64,000 nucleotides of DNA, from contig NZ_JAAVUR010000003.1 in the NCBI RefSeq assembly GCF_018449545.1, positions 124,001 to 188,000 on the forward strand, read 5' to 3'. A program made the translations under genes and the position numbers. A model generated the notes under the pieces. It did no database searches and had not been told where the DNA came from. It saw nothing but the letters and a program-made list of their open reading frames with translations. Positions 17,381-26,517 of this stretch are shown piece by piece. The DNA is from Granulicella sp. dw_53. Lineage in GTDB: Bacteria; Acidobacteriota; Terriglobia; Terriglobales; Acidobacteriaceae. Each line of letters starts with the position of its first letter. Within the stretch, counting starts at the first letter, position 1.

Positions 17381-18091
17381 ATGCAGGCGGGCATGGCAGT
17401 GGGCAATCTAGCAAGCGCGATCGGTATCACCACGGAAGACGCATCTCTCGTCGCCGACCTCAAGGCCGGCTCCGAAGAGGCATTTGGCCTGCTCATCGCG
17501 CAGTATCACCAGCCGCTTTACTCTCTCATCGCGCGCAGCATCAACGACCCCGCAGACGCATCCGACATCACCCAGGAAGTCTTCATCAAGGTCTTCCGCA
17601 GCATCCGCGGCTTCAACGGCGACGCCAGCCTCCGTACCTGGCTCTACCGAATCGCCCTGCACGAGGCCTCCAACCAGCGCCGTTGGTGGTCCCGCCACAA
17701 GCGTCAGGAAATCACCATCGACTCCACTCCCGAGTCGGATGAAGAAGGCGACTCCCTCTGCCTCAGCGCCACCCTTGCCGACCAGGGAGAATCCCCCTAC
17801 GAGCAAGCCGTCCAGTCCGAGTCCCGCGAGCGCCTCGAATCCGCCCTCCGCCAGCTTCCCGAGGCATACCGCACCGTCGTCGTTCTCCGCGAGATCGAGG
17901 GCTTCGCCTACGAAGAGATCGCCGAGATCCTCGACCTCCAGCTCGGCACAGTTAAATCCCGCCTCACTCGCGGTCGTACTGCTCTTCGATCGCTATTGGT
18001 AGCCGACTCCAAAGCTGCCGCCTCGAAATCCGTTCACTCTTCTGCGTCACCGCACTCCTTCCAGGCATCCAAAGGAGCGGCAACCCGATGA
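17381..18091 (+). CDS. ECF (RpoE-like) sigma factor
   Basis: A 236-residue sigma-70 family protein. Region 2 is visible in FGLLIAQYHQPLYSLIAR and DASDITQEVFIKVFRSIRG; region 4 is in LRQLPEAYRTVVVLREIEG and YEEIAEILDLQLGTVKSRL. GAGG lies upstream of the ATG at 17381; a second ATG at 17393 is possible. Its last codons overlap the start of the zinc-finger anti-sigma gene (ATGA), which fixes the pair as a regulatory unit. The C-terminal 30 residues are Ser/Ala-rich and extend beyond region 4. Confidence 0.93.
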   Translation: MQAGMAVGNLASAIGITTEDASLVADLKAGSEEAFGLLIAQYHQPLYSLIARSINDPADASDITQEVFIKVFRSIRGFNGDASLRTWLYRIALHEASNQRRWWSRHKRQEITIDSTPESDEEGDSLCLSATLADQGESPYEQAVQSESRERLESALRQLPEAYRTVVVLREIEGFAYEEIAEILDLQLGTVKSRLTRGRTALRSLLVADSKAAASKSVHSSASPHSFQASKGAATR

Positions 18092-18801
18092 CTGAGCGCC
18101 AGACCCAAATCCCGAACAGCCTCACCAGTCGTTGCAATTCAATCCGTGCCTTCTTCTCCGCATACCTGGACGGAGCCGTCAGCGGCCGCCGCATGCAGAC
18201 CATCGCCACCCATCTTGAGACCTGCGACTCCTGCCATCAGGAGTTCGAAGCCATGCGAGACATGCAGCGCTCTCTCGCCGAACTCGGAACCCTCAAGCCG
18301 CCCGCCGACCTCGGCATGAAGCTCCGCCTCGCCATCTCCCATGAGCGCGCCCGCCGCAAGGCCGGCCTCTTCGACGGCTTCAGTCTCAAGTGGCAGAACG
18401 CCATTCGCCCCGTGCTCATCCAGGCCTCTGCTGGCTTTGCGGGCACCATCGTCCTCCTCGGAGGCATTCTGCTGCTGCTCGGCATGGTCGCCGCTCCCGA
18501 GCCAGTCATGGCCAACGACGAACCTCTCGGCGCAATGACCGTCCCGCACTACCGCTACTCCGCTGCCTTGCCGCGCCCCATCATCAACAGCCACGACGCC
18601 ACCATCATCGTGGAGGCCTACGTCAACAGTGAGGGTCGCGTCTACGACTATAAGATCGTCTCCGGCCCCGAAGACACCGCCGTCCAGATCCAGATTGTCG
18701 ATCAGCTCCTCCTCAGCGTCTTCGAGCCAGCTCGTGTCTTCGGAGCCCCCATCCGCGGCCGCGCCGTGGTCACCTTCTCCGGAGTCTCAGTCCAGGGCTG
18801 A
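18088..18801 (+). CDS. Zinc-finger anti-sigma factor with C-terminal TonB-like domain
   Basis: A 237-residue protein. The N-terminal HTHLETCDSCHQEFEAM motif is the zinc-binding anti-sigma (zf-HC2/ZAS) signature that would hold the overlapping ECF sigma factor. A membrane helix follows (AGFAGTIVLLGGILLLLGMV). The C-terminal periplasmic part (VEAYVNSEGRVYDYKIVSG and FEPARVFGAPIRGRAVVTF) resembles the TonB C-terminal fold. The architecture suggests that an envelope signal is passed to the sigma factor. The ligand is unknown. Confidence 0.85.
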   Translation: MTERQTQIPNSLTSRCNSIRAFFSAYLDGAVSGRRMQTIATHLETCDSCHQEFEAMRDMQRSLAELGTLKPPADLGMKLRLAISHERARRKAGLFDGFSLKWQNAIRPVLIQASAGFAGTIVLLGGILLLLGMVAAPEPVMANDEPLGAMTVPHYRYSAALPRPIINSHDATIIVEAYVNSEGRVYDYKIVSGPEDTAVQIQIVDQLLLSVFEPARVFGAPIRGRAVVTFSGVSVQG

Positions 18802-18977
18802 CCCGCCTCCGCAAGAAAGCGGGACCGCAGTCTACCAATTCCTATCAGCATTTATCCCCGAAATCACCGTCACGCTTTAAAATCGGTGCCATCGGCGTTA
18901 AGCCTCCTTCCGAACACCCCACATTCCATCCCTCCCTAAAATGCTCTAAACTCCACAGGGAGCGTCGAACACCTATC

Positions 18978-20810
18978 GTGTCATCCCAAAACCCATTCCG
19001 CATCGCAGCGATCACCCTCGCAGTCCTCTCCTGCTCTCTGGTAGCCATGGCCCAGTCCCAGCCCCAGTCGTCCAGCAGTAAGTCGTCGTCCAGCAGCAAG
19101 TCCTCCAGCAGCCAGAGCACCGTCCAGCAGGACTCCCGCAGCACCGACACCCGTCCTGCGGCCGCTCCCCGCATCGCCCAGCCCGAAGCTGGCGGCTCCG
19201 CCATCACCCTCGAGACCAGCGAGCCACTCTTCTACATCGCCACCGCCCTCAACACCTGCGGCTACGACGCCGGCCTCTCAGCCTCGACACCCGTTCGCAC
19301 CGCGATCCGTCAGGAGATCAACGACGCCCTGGCCGCCTCCGCCGAAGCCCGCGACGCACGCGACGCCCTCTGCAGCTACATCCAGCTCCACACCCTCGCC
19401 GACAGCGGCCTCAACCTCGCTCAGTACGTCTCCCTCGCCGTCTATCTCAAGCCGCCACCCGAGCTCACCCCCACCGCCGAAGAGACCGAGCTCCCCGCCG
19501 ACTCCACCCAGGTCGTCAACATCCTGCCCCTCCTCCGCACCTTCGGCGAGTCCGTCCACCTCCACGCCATCTGGGTCAACCACCGTCCCGAGTACGAAGA
19601 CCTCGTCAGCCGCGTCCACGACCCCCTCACCAAGATGGTGCTCAACACCAACATCTATCTCGGCCTCCCCGTCAGCAGCTACGACGGCCGCCGCTTCCTC
19701 GTCCTGCTTGAGCCCATGCTCTCCCCCGCCGCCACCAACGCCCGCATCTACTCCAGCGACTTCCTCGTCGTAGCCTCCCCCACCGGCGACCCCTTCGGTC
19801 AGGTCCATATGGATCAGGTACGCCACACCTACCTCCACTACGAGGTCGAGCCCCTCGTCTACGCCCGCGCCACCGCCATGGACCGCCTCCTGCCCCTGCT
19901 CAAATCCGTCCAGGACGCCCCCCTCGAGTTCACCTTCAAGTCCGACATCGTCGCCCTCATCACCGAGTGCCTCATCAAGGCCATCGAGACCCGCACCATG
20001 GACGTCGGCATCGCCAAGCCCAAACGTCCCGACGCCATTCGCCAGCGCATCGACATGGAGCGCTTCGACGCCGAAATGTCCGCCTACGACAAACAGGCCG
20101 AGACCGTCCGCCGCCAAGCCGTTCAGCTCGCCGTCCGCCAGGGCTGGGTCCTCGTCGACTACTTCTACGAAAAGCTCGGCATGATGGAGCACGACAACAT
20201 CAGCCTCAAGGAAGACATCGGCGAGATGGTCTACGGCATGGACGTCCAGCGCGAGCTCCATAAAGACCTGCAGGTCACCTTCCTCCCCCAGGGCTCCAAC
20301 GACCTCGTCCGCCGCGCTCCTGTCCAGCTCACCGGCCTCCGCCTCGCCGAGCGCAAGCTCCTCCAGGGCGACACCGCCTCCGCCGAGGACCTCGCCAACA
20401 AAGCCCTCGCCGACCCCAAGGCCGACCACGCCCAGGCCAACTACGTCCTCGCCCGCATCGCCCTCATGGACAAGGACCCCGACGAGGCCGTCTCCCGCTT
20501 CCAGACCGTCCTCACCACCTCCAAGGAGCCCCGCACCCTCGCCTGGGCCCACATCTACCTGGGCCGCCTCTACGACGTGAAGCCCGACCGCAAAAAGGCC
20601 ATCGAAGAGTACCGCGCCGCCCTTACCGTCCGCGACAGCCAGCCCGACACCAAGGCCGCCGCCGACGCCGGCATCAAGCAGCCCTTCGCCTTGCCCAAAC
20701 GAGCCCAGCAGTCCACCCAGCCCGACGACGACGCCCCCCTCGACCCCAGCGGCAAAGCCGAAAAGGACGCCTACCGCCCGCCGCCCGGAGACCCAGCCCC
20801 GCAGCATTAA
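18978..20810 (+). CDS. Secreted TPR-repeat protein
   Basis: A 610-residue protein starting at GTG 18978. A signal peptide (IAAITLAVLSCSLVAMAQS) is followed by a Ser/Lys linker. The middle 350 residues are an alpha-helical region I do not recognise. Tetratricopeptide-like repeats fill about residues 450-560 (LLQGDTASAEDLANKALADP, LARIALMDKDPDEAVSRFQT, YLGRLYDVKPDRKKAIEEYR). It probably acts in the periplasm as a scaffold. The coding strand is extremely C-rich, which creates long spurious antisense frames. Confidence 0.8.
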   Translation: MSSQNPFRIAAITLAVLSCSLVAMAQSQPQSSSSKSSSSSKSSSSQSTVQQDSRSTDTRPAAAPRIAQPEAGGSAITLETSEPLFYIATALNTCGYDAGLSASTPVRTAIRQEINDALAASAEARDARDALCSYIQLHTLADSGLNLAQYVSLAVYLKPPPELTPTAEETELPADSTQVVNILPLLRTFGESVHLHAIWVNHRPEYEDLVSRVHDPLTKMVLNTNIYLGLPVSSYDGRRFLVLLEPMLSPAATNARIYSSDFLVVASPTGDPFGQVHMDQVRHTYLHYEVEPLVYARATAMDRLLPLLKSVQDAPLEFTFKSDIVALITECLIKAIETRTMDVGIAKPKRPDAIRQRIDMERFDAEMSAYDKQAETVRRQAVQLAVRQGWVLVDYFYEKLGMMEHDNISLKEDIGEMVYGMDVQRELHKDLQVTFLPQGSNDLVRRAPVQLTGLRLAERKLLQGDTASAEDLANKALADPKADHAQANYVLARIALMDKDPDEAVSRFQTVLTTSKEPRTLAWAHIYLGRLYDVKPDRKKAIEEYRAALTVRDSQPDTKAAADAGIKQPFALPKRAQQSTQPDDDAPLDPSGKAEKDAYRPPPGDPAPQH

Positions 20811-21185
20811 TCCGCGAATCTCCGGCAGCAACCGCCGAGGGGGAGTATCGAACCCGGTTCAAGCCCCCGCTTACACCGCTGATTCTGCGGCATTTGAAAT
20901 CGTTCCATTTGCTTCCGGACACTCCAAGGCTTTAGCCTTGGCATCGTGGGCCTCATACGATCGAGCCCAGCCGCAGGGATAGATTTCTTCGCCGCACGTC
21001 TACCATTTCGGTCTATCCGCAGTCGTAACCTTGGTACCGCACGATCATGCCAAGTCTTGTTCTGAGGACGAAGCCGTATTCTGCCTTCGCGGCCAAGTCG
21101 CTTTTAGGATTAGCGCAGGGCTTTAGCCCCGGGCCTCTCTTCGGAGCACCCACTGGCTTTCACGAAAAGCGCAAAAGGAGTCGAT
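20811..21185. repeat. Intergenic region with two GGCTTTAGCC-type palindromes
   Basis: No gene is seen between the TPR protein and rnc. CCAAGGCT/AGCCTTGG (20924-20941) and GGGCT/AGCCC (21118-21129) both have the loop TT and share the core GGCTTTAGCC. They look like members of a small dispersed REP-type palindrome family. No T-run follows either. Confidence 0.45.
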
Positions 21186-22043
21186 TTGACGACGCTGAAG
21201 CCGAATCCAGGTAAGGCAGGAAGACCTCCGGCGAAGCACCGCAAACCACCCGCCCCACCCTCTCTCCCCGACATCTTCCACCACAAGTTCCAGCGCCCCG
21301 AGCTCCTCACCTGGGCTCTCACCCACCGCTCCCTCTCTTACGAGACCAACCCCGAGACCCTCCCCGACCCCACCGCCGACAACGAGCAGCTCGAGTTCAT
21401 CGGCGACGCCGTCCTCGGCCTCCTCGTCGCCGAAGCCCTCTTCCGCCGATTCCCCAACTCCCGCGAGGGCGAGCTCACTCGCCTCCGCGCCTCCCTCGTC
21501 AGCAGCCGCCACCTCGGCAACGTCGCCGCCCGAATCGGTCTGGGCGCCATGCTTCGCCTCGGCCGTGGCGAAGAGGCCAGCGGAGGCCGCCGCAAGCCCG
21601 CCCTCCTCGCCAACGCCCTCGAAGCCATCATCGCCGCGCTCTACCTCGACGCCGGCCTCCCCCCCGCCCGCACCTTCGTCGAAAAGCAGATCATCGAGCC
21701 CGCCCTGCCCGACCTCCACATCGCCCTCCGCTCCGGCGACACCTTCAGCGGAGCCATCGGCGACCACAAGTCCGCCCTCCAGGAGCACCTCCAGGCCATC
21801 GGCGCCGGCCAGCCCGAGTACGTCCTCACCGCCCAGTCCGGCCCTGATCACGCTAAGCGCTTCCGCGTCGAAGTTCGCGTCAATGATCGCTCCGGCGCAT
21901 CTCGCGCCCTCGCCGAATCCGAAGGCTCCACCAAGAAGCAAGCCCAGCAGGAGGCCGCCCGCCTCGCCTTCGAACACCTCATCGCCGAACAGCAGACCAA
22001 GCCACCCGTCTCCGAGTCAAACAACACAGAGGCAACGGGGTAA
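21186..22043 (+). CDS. rnc: Ribonuclease III
   Basis: A 285-residue double-strand RNA endonuclease for rRNA and mRNA processing. It starts at TTG 21186 with AGGAG five bases upstream. The catalytic signature NEQLEFIGDAVLGLLVAEAL is followed by the second acidic cluster (LLANALEAIIAALYLDAG), and the C-terminal dsRNA-binding domain starts at DHKSALQEHLQA. The N-terminus has a basic, Pro-rich extension of about 30 residues. It is followed three bases later by lepB. Confidence 0.95.
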   Translation: MTTLKPNPGKAGRPPAKHRKPPAPPSLPDIFHHKFQRPELLTWALTHRSLSYETNPETLPDPTADNEQLEFIGDAVLGLLVAEALFRRFPNSREGELTRLRASLVSSRHLGNVAARIGLGAMLRLGRGEEASGGRRKPALLANALEAIIAALYLDAGLPPARTFVEKQIIEPALPDLHIALRSGDTFSGAIGDHKSALQEHLQAIGAGQPEYVLTAQSGPDHAKRFRVEVRVNDRSGASRALAESEGSTKKQAQQEAARLAFEHLIAEQQTKPPVSESNNTEATG

Positions 22044-22046
22044 AAA

Positions 22047-22832
22047 ATGCCGACGGAACCCATCCTGTCGCCCTCCCAACCCCAGACCCAGCCCGGCCTG
22101 CTCTCCCAGTCCGCCCCCGATCCCCACCAGACCCACGGTCTCCTCCCTGCCCTTCAGTCGCTCTTTTACATCATCGTCATCGCCATCTTCATCATCACCT
22201 TCACCCTCCAGCCCTTCCGCATCCCCTCCGGCTCCATGGAGCCCACTCTCCTCATCGGAGACTTCCTCCTCGTCAACAAGCACAGCCTCGGCTTCGACGA
22301 GTCCAACTTCATCCTTCCTCCCACCTCCATCCGCCGCGGCGAAATCATCATCTTCCACTACCCCATCGACCCCAACATGCACCTCATCAAGCGCGTCGTA
22401 GGCGTCCCCGGCGACCACCTCCGCCTCCACGAGGGCCACGTCTACATCAACGGCCAGCTCCTCACCGAGCCCTACGCCATCTACCGCCCCAGCACCCCCG
22501 ACAACTTCCGCGACAACTTCCCCCGCCTCCAAAGCACCTCCCCCGACATCGACCCCGCCTGGTGGATCAAGATGCACCAGCTCATCGACCACGGCGAACT
22601 CATCATCCCCACCGGCAACTACTTCGTCCTCGGCGACAACCGCAACGGCAGCGAAGACAGCCGCTACTGGGGCTTCGTCCCCCGCTCCGCCATCGTCGGC
22701 AAACCCATGCTCATCTACTTCTCCCTCCCCCCAGACCAATCCGACGCCCCACCCACCCTCCAATCCCACCCCTGGCTCGAAGCAGTCCTGGACTTCGCCC
22801 GCTGGGACCGCATCTTCCACATCCCCCACTAA
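22047..22832 (+). CDS. lepB: Signal peptidase I
   Basis: A 261-residue membrane-bound type I signal peptidase. After a Pro/Gln-rich N-terminus there is one membrane helix (LFYIIVIAIFIITFTL). The catalytic serine is S63 in SGSMEPT and the general base is K115 in HLIKRVVGVPGD. The box E motif GDNRNGSEDSRYWGFVP is present. The rnc-lepB pairing is common. A second, distinct copy lies at 25641. Confidence 0.94.
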   Translation: MPTEPILSPSQPQTQPGLLSQSAPDPHQTHGLLPALQSLFYIIVIAIFIITFTLQPFRIPSGSMEPTLLIGDFLLVNKHSLGFDESNFILPPTSIRRGEIIIFHYPIDPNMHLIKRVVGVPGDHLRLHEGHVYINGQLLTEPYAIYRPSTPDNFRDNFPRLQSTSPDIDPAWWIKMHQLIDHGELIIPTGNYFVLGDNRNGSEDSRYWGFVPRSAIVGKPMLIYFSLPPDQSDAPPTLQSHPWLEAVLDFARWDRIFHIPH

Positions 22833-23364
22833 ACAAAAAAACAAAGCCCCACGTCACAACGGACACAATGCAGATGCGGGCACGAAAGCGGGTGCCCCAT
22901 CCTTTTTGCAGTCTCATCGCAAATAGGGTGGGGTATCGGGCACAGCCCGACCGCCTTCCTCCCCCCGCCTCATCTCTCCCGGGCGAACCACAAACGATCG
23001 AACCACCCACACAAACTCTCACCCCAGGAACCAAAGCCCGGGTGCCCCATCCTTCGCGCCTTTGTCTCTAGCGAAGGGTGGGAACCACAACCTCTCCCCA
23101 GCCACAACGCTTCAAACAAGCACACAATTTGTCACAAACACCCACACAAATTGTCATCCTGAGCGAAGTAACTCGCAGCCTCATCGCGAGTTACGCAATC
23201 GAAAGACCTGCGGTTGCACTTGCTGTTGCCGTTGTTCTCGCACTTGTAGTTTCAACGAAGCACCCCCCCGCATTTCAAACCCATCACCCCCCACAAGAAT
23301 TAACTAGAAAATCCAACCCCCTTGCATCTATAACAAACCACCCTCAAATTAAGAAGACACGACC
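22833..23364. repeat. Gene-free stretch with three REP-like palindromes
   Basis: The block 22883-22952 pairs GGGTGCCCCATCC with GGGTGGGG...GGGCAC. A second block (23036-23085) pairs CCCATCCTTCGC with GCGAAGGGTGGG. A third begins GTCATCCTGAGCGAAG at about 23152 and holds the perfect 9-base stem GTAACTCGC/GCGAGTTAC (23168-23194). From memory, sequences of these types recur in acidobacterial genomes. No gene is seen. Confidence 0.55.
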
Positions 23365-24252
23365 ATGCGCAGAGCCCTACTAGCCCCCTTCCTCCTCACC
23401 TGCACCCTAAGCCTCGCCTACCAACAGCACCCTCACACCCGAGCCGCCTTAGGCTCGACCCACCGCTCCTCCGACACCACCCTCACCGATCAGCAAAAAC
23501 AACTCGCAAACACCCTATGCCTCGACGGAATGCCCGAGAAGACCTCCACCGATCTCGGCCCCACCGAGTTCATCTTCCGCAAAGGCTACGTCCTCGAGCA
23601 CAGCTCCCTCGACAAGATCCCCCTCTGGGTCTGTGAGCACGTCACCGCCGACCAGCTCGGCCCCGACACCAACCGCTCCAACAAGTTCAAAGCCGACGAA
23701 GATCTCAAAGGCCCCCACTCCACCCCCGCCGACTACGCCCGCTCCGGATACGACCAGGGCCATCAAGCCCCAGCCGCCAATCAAGGAAAAAATCAGGAGC
23801 TGCAAGACGAGACCTTCCGCATGTCGAACATGGCCCCACAGCGGCCCACCATGAACCGGCAGGCCTGGCGCTCCCTCGAAACCCTCACCCGCAAATGGGT
23901 CACCGACAACTCCGAGGCCTACGAGATCACCGGCCCCATCTTCTACGACCCCAAGGAAGACGACCGTCAGACCGCCGACGGCACCATCACCTTCCTCACC
24001 ATCGGCAAAGACGCAGTCGCCGTTCCCACCCACTTCTACAAGATCATCCTCGTCAAAGACAAAGACACCGGCAACTGGAAGTCCATCGCCTTCGTCATGC
24101 CCAACATCGCCACCTATAAATCGCCCTACCACCTCGAGCAGTACATCCAGTCCATCCGCTGGATCGAGCAGCACACCGGCCTAAACTTCATGCCCGACCT
24201 CCCCGCCCAGCAGGCCCAGGAGCTCGAAGCCACCGCATCCCCCATGTGGTAG
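23365..24252 (+). CDS. DNA/RNA non-specific endonuclease (NucA/NUC1 type)
   Basis: A 295-residue secreted nuclease. It has an N-terminal signal peptide (LLAPFLLTCTLSLAYQ) and the beta-beta-alpha-Me nuclease core: DQGHQAPAAN at 130-139, with general-base H133, then RMSNMAPQRPTMNR containing the metal-binding Asn. The family signature is normally DRGH; here Arg is Gln at 131, which may lower activity. It is convergent with the response regulator gene, with ten bases between stops. Confidence 0.85.
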   Translation: MRRALLAPFLLTCTLSLAYQQHPHTRAALGSTHRSSDTTLTDQQKQLANTLCLDGMPEKTSTDLGPTEFIFRKGYVLEHSSLDKIPLWVCEHVTADQLGPDTNRSNKFKADEDLKGPHSTPADYARSGYDQGHQAPAANQGKNQELQDETFRMSNMAPQRPTMNRQAWRSLETLTRKWVTDNSEAYEITGPIFYDPKEDDRQTADGTITFLTIGKDAVAVPTHFYKIILVKDKDTGNWKSIAFVMPNIATYKSPYHLEQYIQSIRWIEQHTGLNFMPDLPAQQAQELEATASPMW

Positions 24253-24262
24253 CCCGGATCGC

Positions 24263-25093
24263 TCAGGCAGGCAGCGCGTCGCTAATCGACTCGATACGGT
24301 AGCCATCCATCGCCTGGCTCAGTTGCGCGTCGACCTCATCCGCAATCGTCATCACGCTGAGCAGCAACACACTGAAGTCGATGCTCCCAAGATTTCTCTG
24401 CAGCGTCTCGAAGATGCTCACCTGCAGCATCCTCGACTCTTCGATCATCATCGCTGCCGTATAGCCTTGCTGTCGCCGCAGCAATCCATGATCGTGCGCG
24501 GCGGCTGACACAAACTCGTCGCTGCCAAGAGGAATCAAGGAACGCAGCCGAACCACCAGATCCATCAGAACCCTGTCCAGATACCCGGTCCGTTCCTCTC
24601 GGCTCAAGGAAACAACCATGACCTTTTCGCTCTTCTCAACTCTCTTCAACCATGCTTCGATCGTCTCTTCAATGGTGGATTCCAGAATGGCGGCAATGCT
24701 CTTGATCGAGCGCGGAGCAGGAGCCCCCTTCGCCAGCCTGTCCTTGATCACTTTAACCAGCCCATCGACATCCATCGGCTTCACTAGAATCTGATCGGCC
24801 TGCATCAGGATCGCCTGCGCCGCCGCGTCCATCTCCGGGAATGCGCTAAGCAAAATGGTGACAGCCTTCGGATTGGCATGGCGCATCGCGCTCACCACCG
24901 TTAAGCCGTCTCCCGGCCCTGGCATGTGAAGGTCACTGAGAAGTACCTCGAAGCTGCACGAGCTAATCAACTTCAAAGCTTCAAAGACGCAGTTCGCCAT
25001 CGTGACAGCGAAGCCACGCCTCTCCAGCAGAGTCGCCAGAGTGGAACATATAAGTTCATCGTCATCGACCAGCAGGATGTTTATTAGGGCCAT
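24263..25093 (-). CDS. Response regulator with RsbRD-like C-terminal domain
   Basis: A 276-residue protein. Residues 1-120 form a receiver domain: acidic pocket LLVDDDE, phosphoacceptor Asp in VLLSDLHMPG, and Lys in QILVKPMD. Residues 135-270 are all-helical (ESTIEETIEAWLKRVEK, GYLDRVLMDLVVRLRSLIP), matching the N-terminal domain of RsbRD-type stressosome proteins rather than a DNA-binding output. The output is therefore probably protein-protein. No kinase gene is adjacent. Confidence 0.75.
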   Translation of the reverse strand: MALINILLVDDDELICSTLATLLERRGFAVTMANCVFEALKLISSCSFEVLLSDLHMPGPGDGLTVVSAMRHANPKAVTILLSAFPEMDAAAQAILMQADQILVKPMDVDGLVKVIKDRLAKGAPAPRSIKSIAAILESTIEETIEAWLKRVEKSEKVMVVSLSREERTGYLDRVLMDLVVRLRSLIPLGSDEFVSAAAHDHGLLRRQQGYTAAMMIEESRMLQVSIFETLQRNLGSIDFSVLLLSVMTIADEVDAQLSQAMDGYRIESISDALPA

Positions 25094-25640
25094 AAAATCT
25101 CCGTAAGAGCATAGGTACCGGGAGTTAACTGATGCGGAGTCTAGCTGCGTGGTTTAGGCGACGCAACCTATAAAGAATATTTTTGCGTTAGTTCCACCAA
25201 TCATTCCCATGACAGGTTTATAATGTTGCACTTTTTTGCACTTACGAAAGCGAAGCCTGCCGGCGAAGAAAAATCCAGACCAGGACCTTCAAATTTCCCA
25301 GCAAATTCGCCTGTCAAGCCCCAAAACCACCTAAACCATTTGCTTCAAATCACTTACAAGTGGCACTTTAGTTTCGGTCAACCCGCTAAAATAGAACTAG
25401 AGAAGTAAAGGAAGCGGGCAAGCTTCACCAGATTCGCTAAGTGCTTCCCCTGCACGTATTTGGACGCAAGCCTTTTGGTTGCACGTATTTGGCGAGGGCT
25501 CCCCTTCGCATCTCCAGGCAACCAAACCGCTTACGCGCGGCGTAGGGGGAGGGGGGTAGGGTACCGGCAAACAAAGTCCAAGCCGCCACCGATCAGAGAT
25601 ACACTTACCGAAGCCAGAACCGCACCACACGGAGAGATGG
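25094..25640. repeat. Divergent promoter region carrying copy A of a dispersed repeat
   Basis: The recognisable repeat core runs from AAGTGGCAC at 25368 to ACTAGAG at 25402 and continues to TGCACGTATTTGGACGCAAG (25451-25470), with a partial GCACGTATTTGG repeat at 25480-25491 and a G-rich tail near 25545-25560. A diverged copy in the opposite orientation lies at 33768-33882. The region also holds the promoters for the divergent response regulator and lepB genes. No convincing ORF. Confidence 0.55.
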
Positions 25641-26450
25641 ATGAACACGAAGGAAGAAGTAGAGCTCGAAGCCGCCGAAAAGGAATACCAGAAGGAGGAG
25701 CCGGAGACCCCGCTTGAGTCCCTCGCCTCCATCTGCACCGTCCTCGCCATCGGCCTCTTCGTCATGACCTTCATCTTCCAGAACTTCGAGATTCCCTCCG
25801 CCTCGATGGTCAAGACCCTGCTCATCGGCGACCACGTCCTCGTAGACCGCATCGCCCTCGCTCCCCCCACCAAATGGGCGCCCTTCAACTTCTACCGCGA
25901 CGTCCACCGCGGCGACGTCATCGTCTTTCTCAAGCCAGGCGAGCCCGATCTCTTCCTCGTCAAGCGCGCCATCGGCATCCCCGGCGATCGCATCCACCTC
26001 CGCAACGGAGTCGTCTACCTCAACGGAGTAGCCCAGAACGAGCCCCAGGCCGGAATGCCAGCCTTCGACGACAACCCGCAACACGCCTTCCAGCCCTACC
26101 GCGACGACTTCCCCAACGTCCCCCCGGGCCGCATGGAAGAAGGCGAGATCACCGCCAGTTGGGCCAACGAGCTTCCCAGCCACATCCAGAACGGCGACCT
26201 CGTCGTCCCTCCCGGTAAGATCTTCGCCATGGGTGACAACCGCACCGAGAGCCTCGACGGACGCTACTGGGGCTTCGTTCCCCGCGAGAACATCGTCGGC
26301 CGCCCCATGTTCGTCTACTGGTCCTTCGATACTCCCGCCGATCAGATCAACAAGCAAACCATGGCGGATCGCCTCAGCTTTATGGCCCACATCGTGATCC
26401 ACGTCTTCGACCAGACACGCTGGAAGCGCACTCTGCACCTCATCCGCTAG
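25641..26450 (+). CDS. lepB: Signal peptidase I, second copy
   Basis: A 269-residue protein with an acidic N-terminal coiled coil, one membrane helix (SICTVLAIGLFVMTFIF), catalytic S55 in SASMVKT (an unusual form of SGSMEPT), base K108 in FLVKRAIGIPGD and box E GDNRTESLDGRYWGFVP. A longer insert in the middle (AFDDNPQHAFQPYRDDFPNV) separates it from the copy at 22047, so the two may differ in substrate range. It is followed by an AsmA-like gene 67 bases on. Confidence 0.93.
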   Translation: MNTKEEVELEAAEKEYQKEEPETPLESLASICTVLAIGLFVMTFIFQNFEIPSASMVKTLLIGDHVLVDRIALAPPTKWAPFNFYRDVHRGDVIVFLKPGEPDLFLVKRAIGIPGDRIHLRNGVVYLNGVAQNEPQAGMPAFDDNPQHAFQPYRDDFPNVPPGRMEEGEITASWANELPSHIQNGDLVVPPGKIFAMGDNRTESLDGRYWGFVPRENIVGRPMFVYWSFDTPADQINKQTMADRLSFMAHIVIHVFDQTRWKRTLHLIR

Positions 26451-26517
26451 AATTCCGAGAAGACGAAGACAAAGGACACCCGCGGCGCAGTGAAACTCCC
26501 TGCGCCGCACCACTTTC

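Noticed and set aside
19278..20831. Antisense open frame of 517 residues over the TPR protein gene
   Set aside because: The composition is almost pure Gly, Val, Glu, Leu and Asp, as expected from the complement of a C-rich coding strand. The plus strand has a signal peptide and TPR repeats.
21123..22844. Long antisense frames over rnc and lepB
   Set aside because: Low-complexity shadow frames; the plus strand encodes two clear enzymes.
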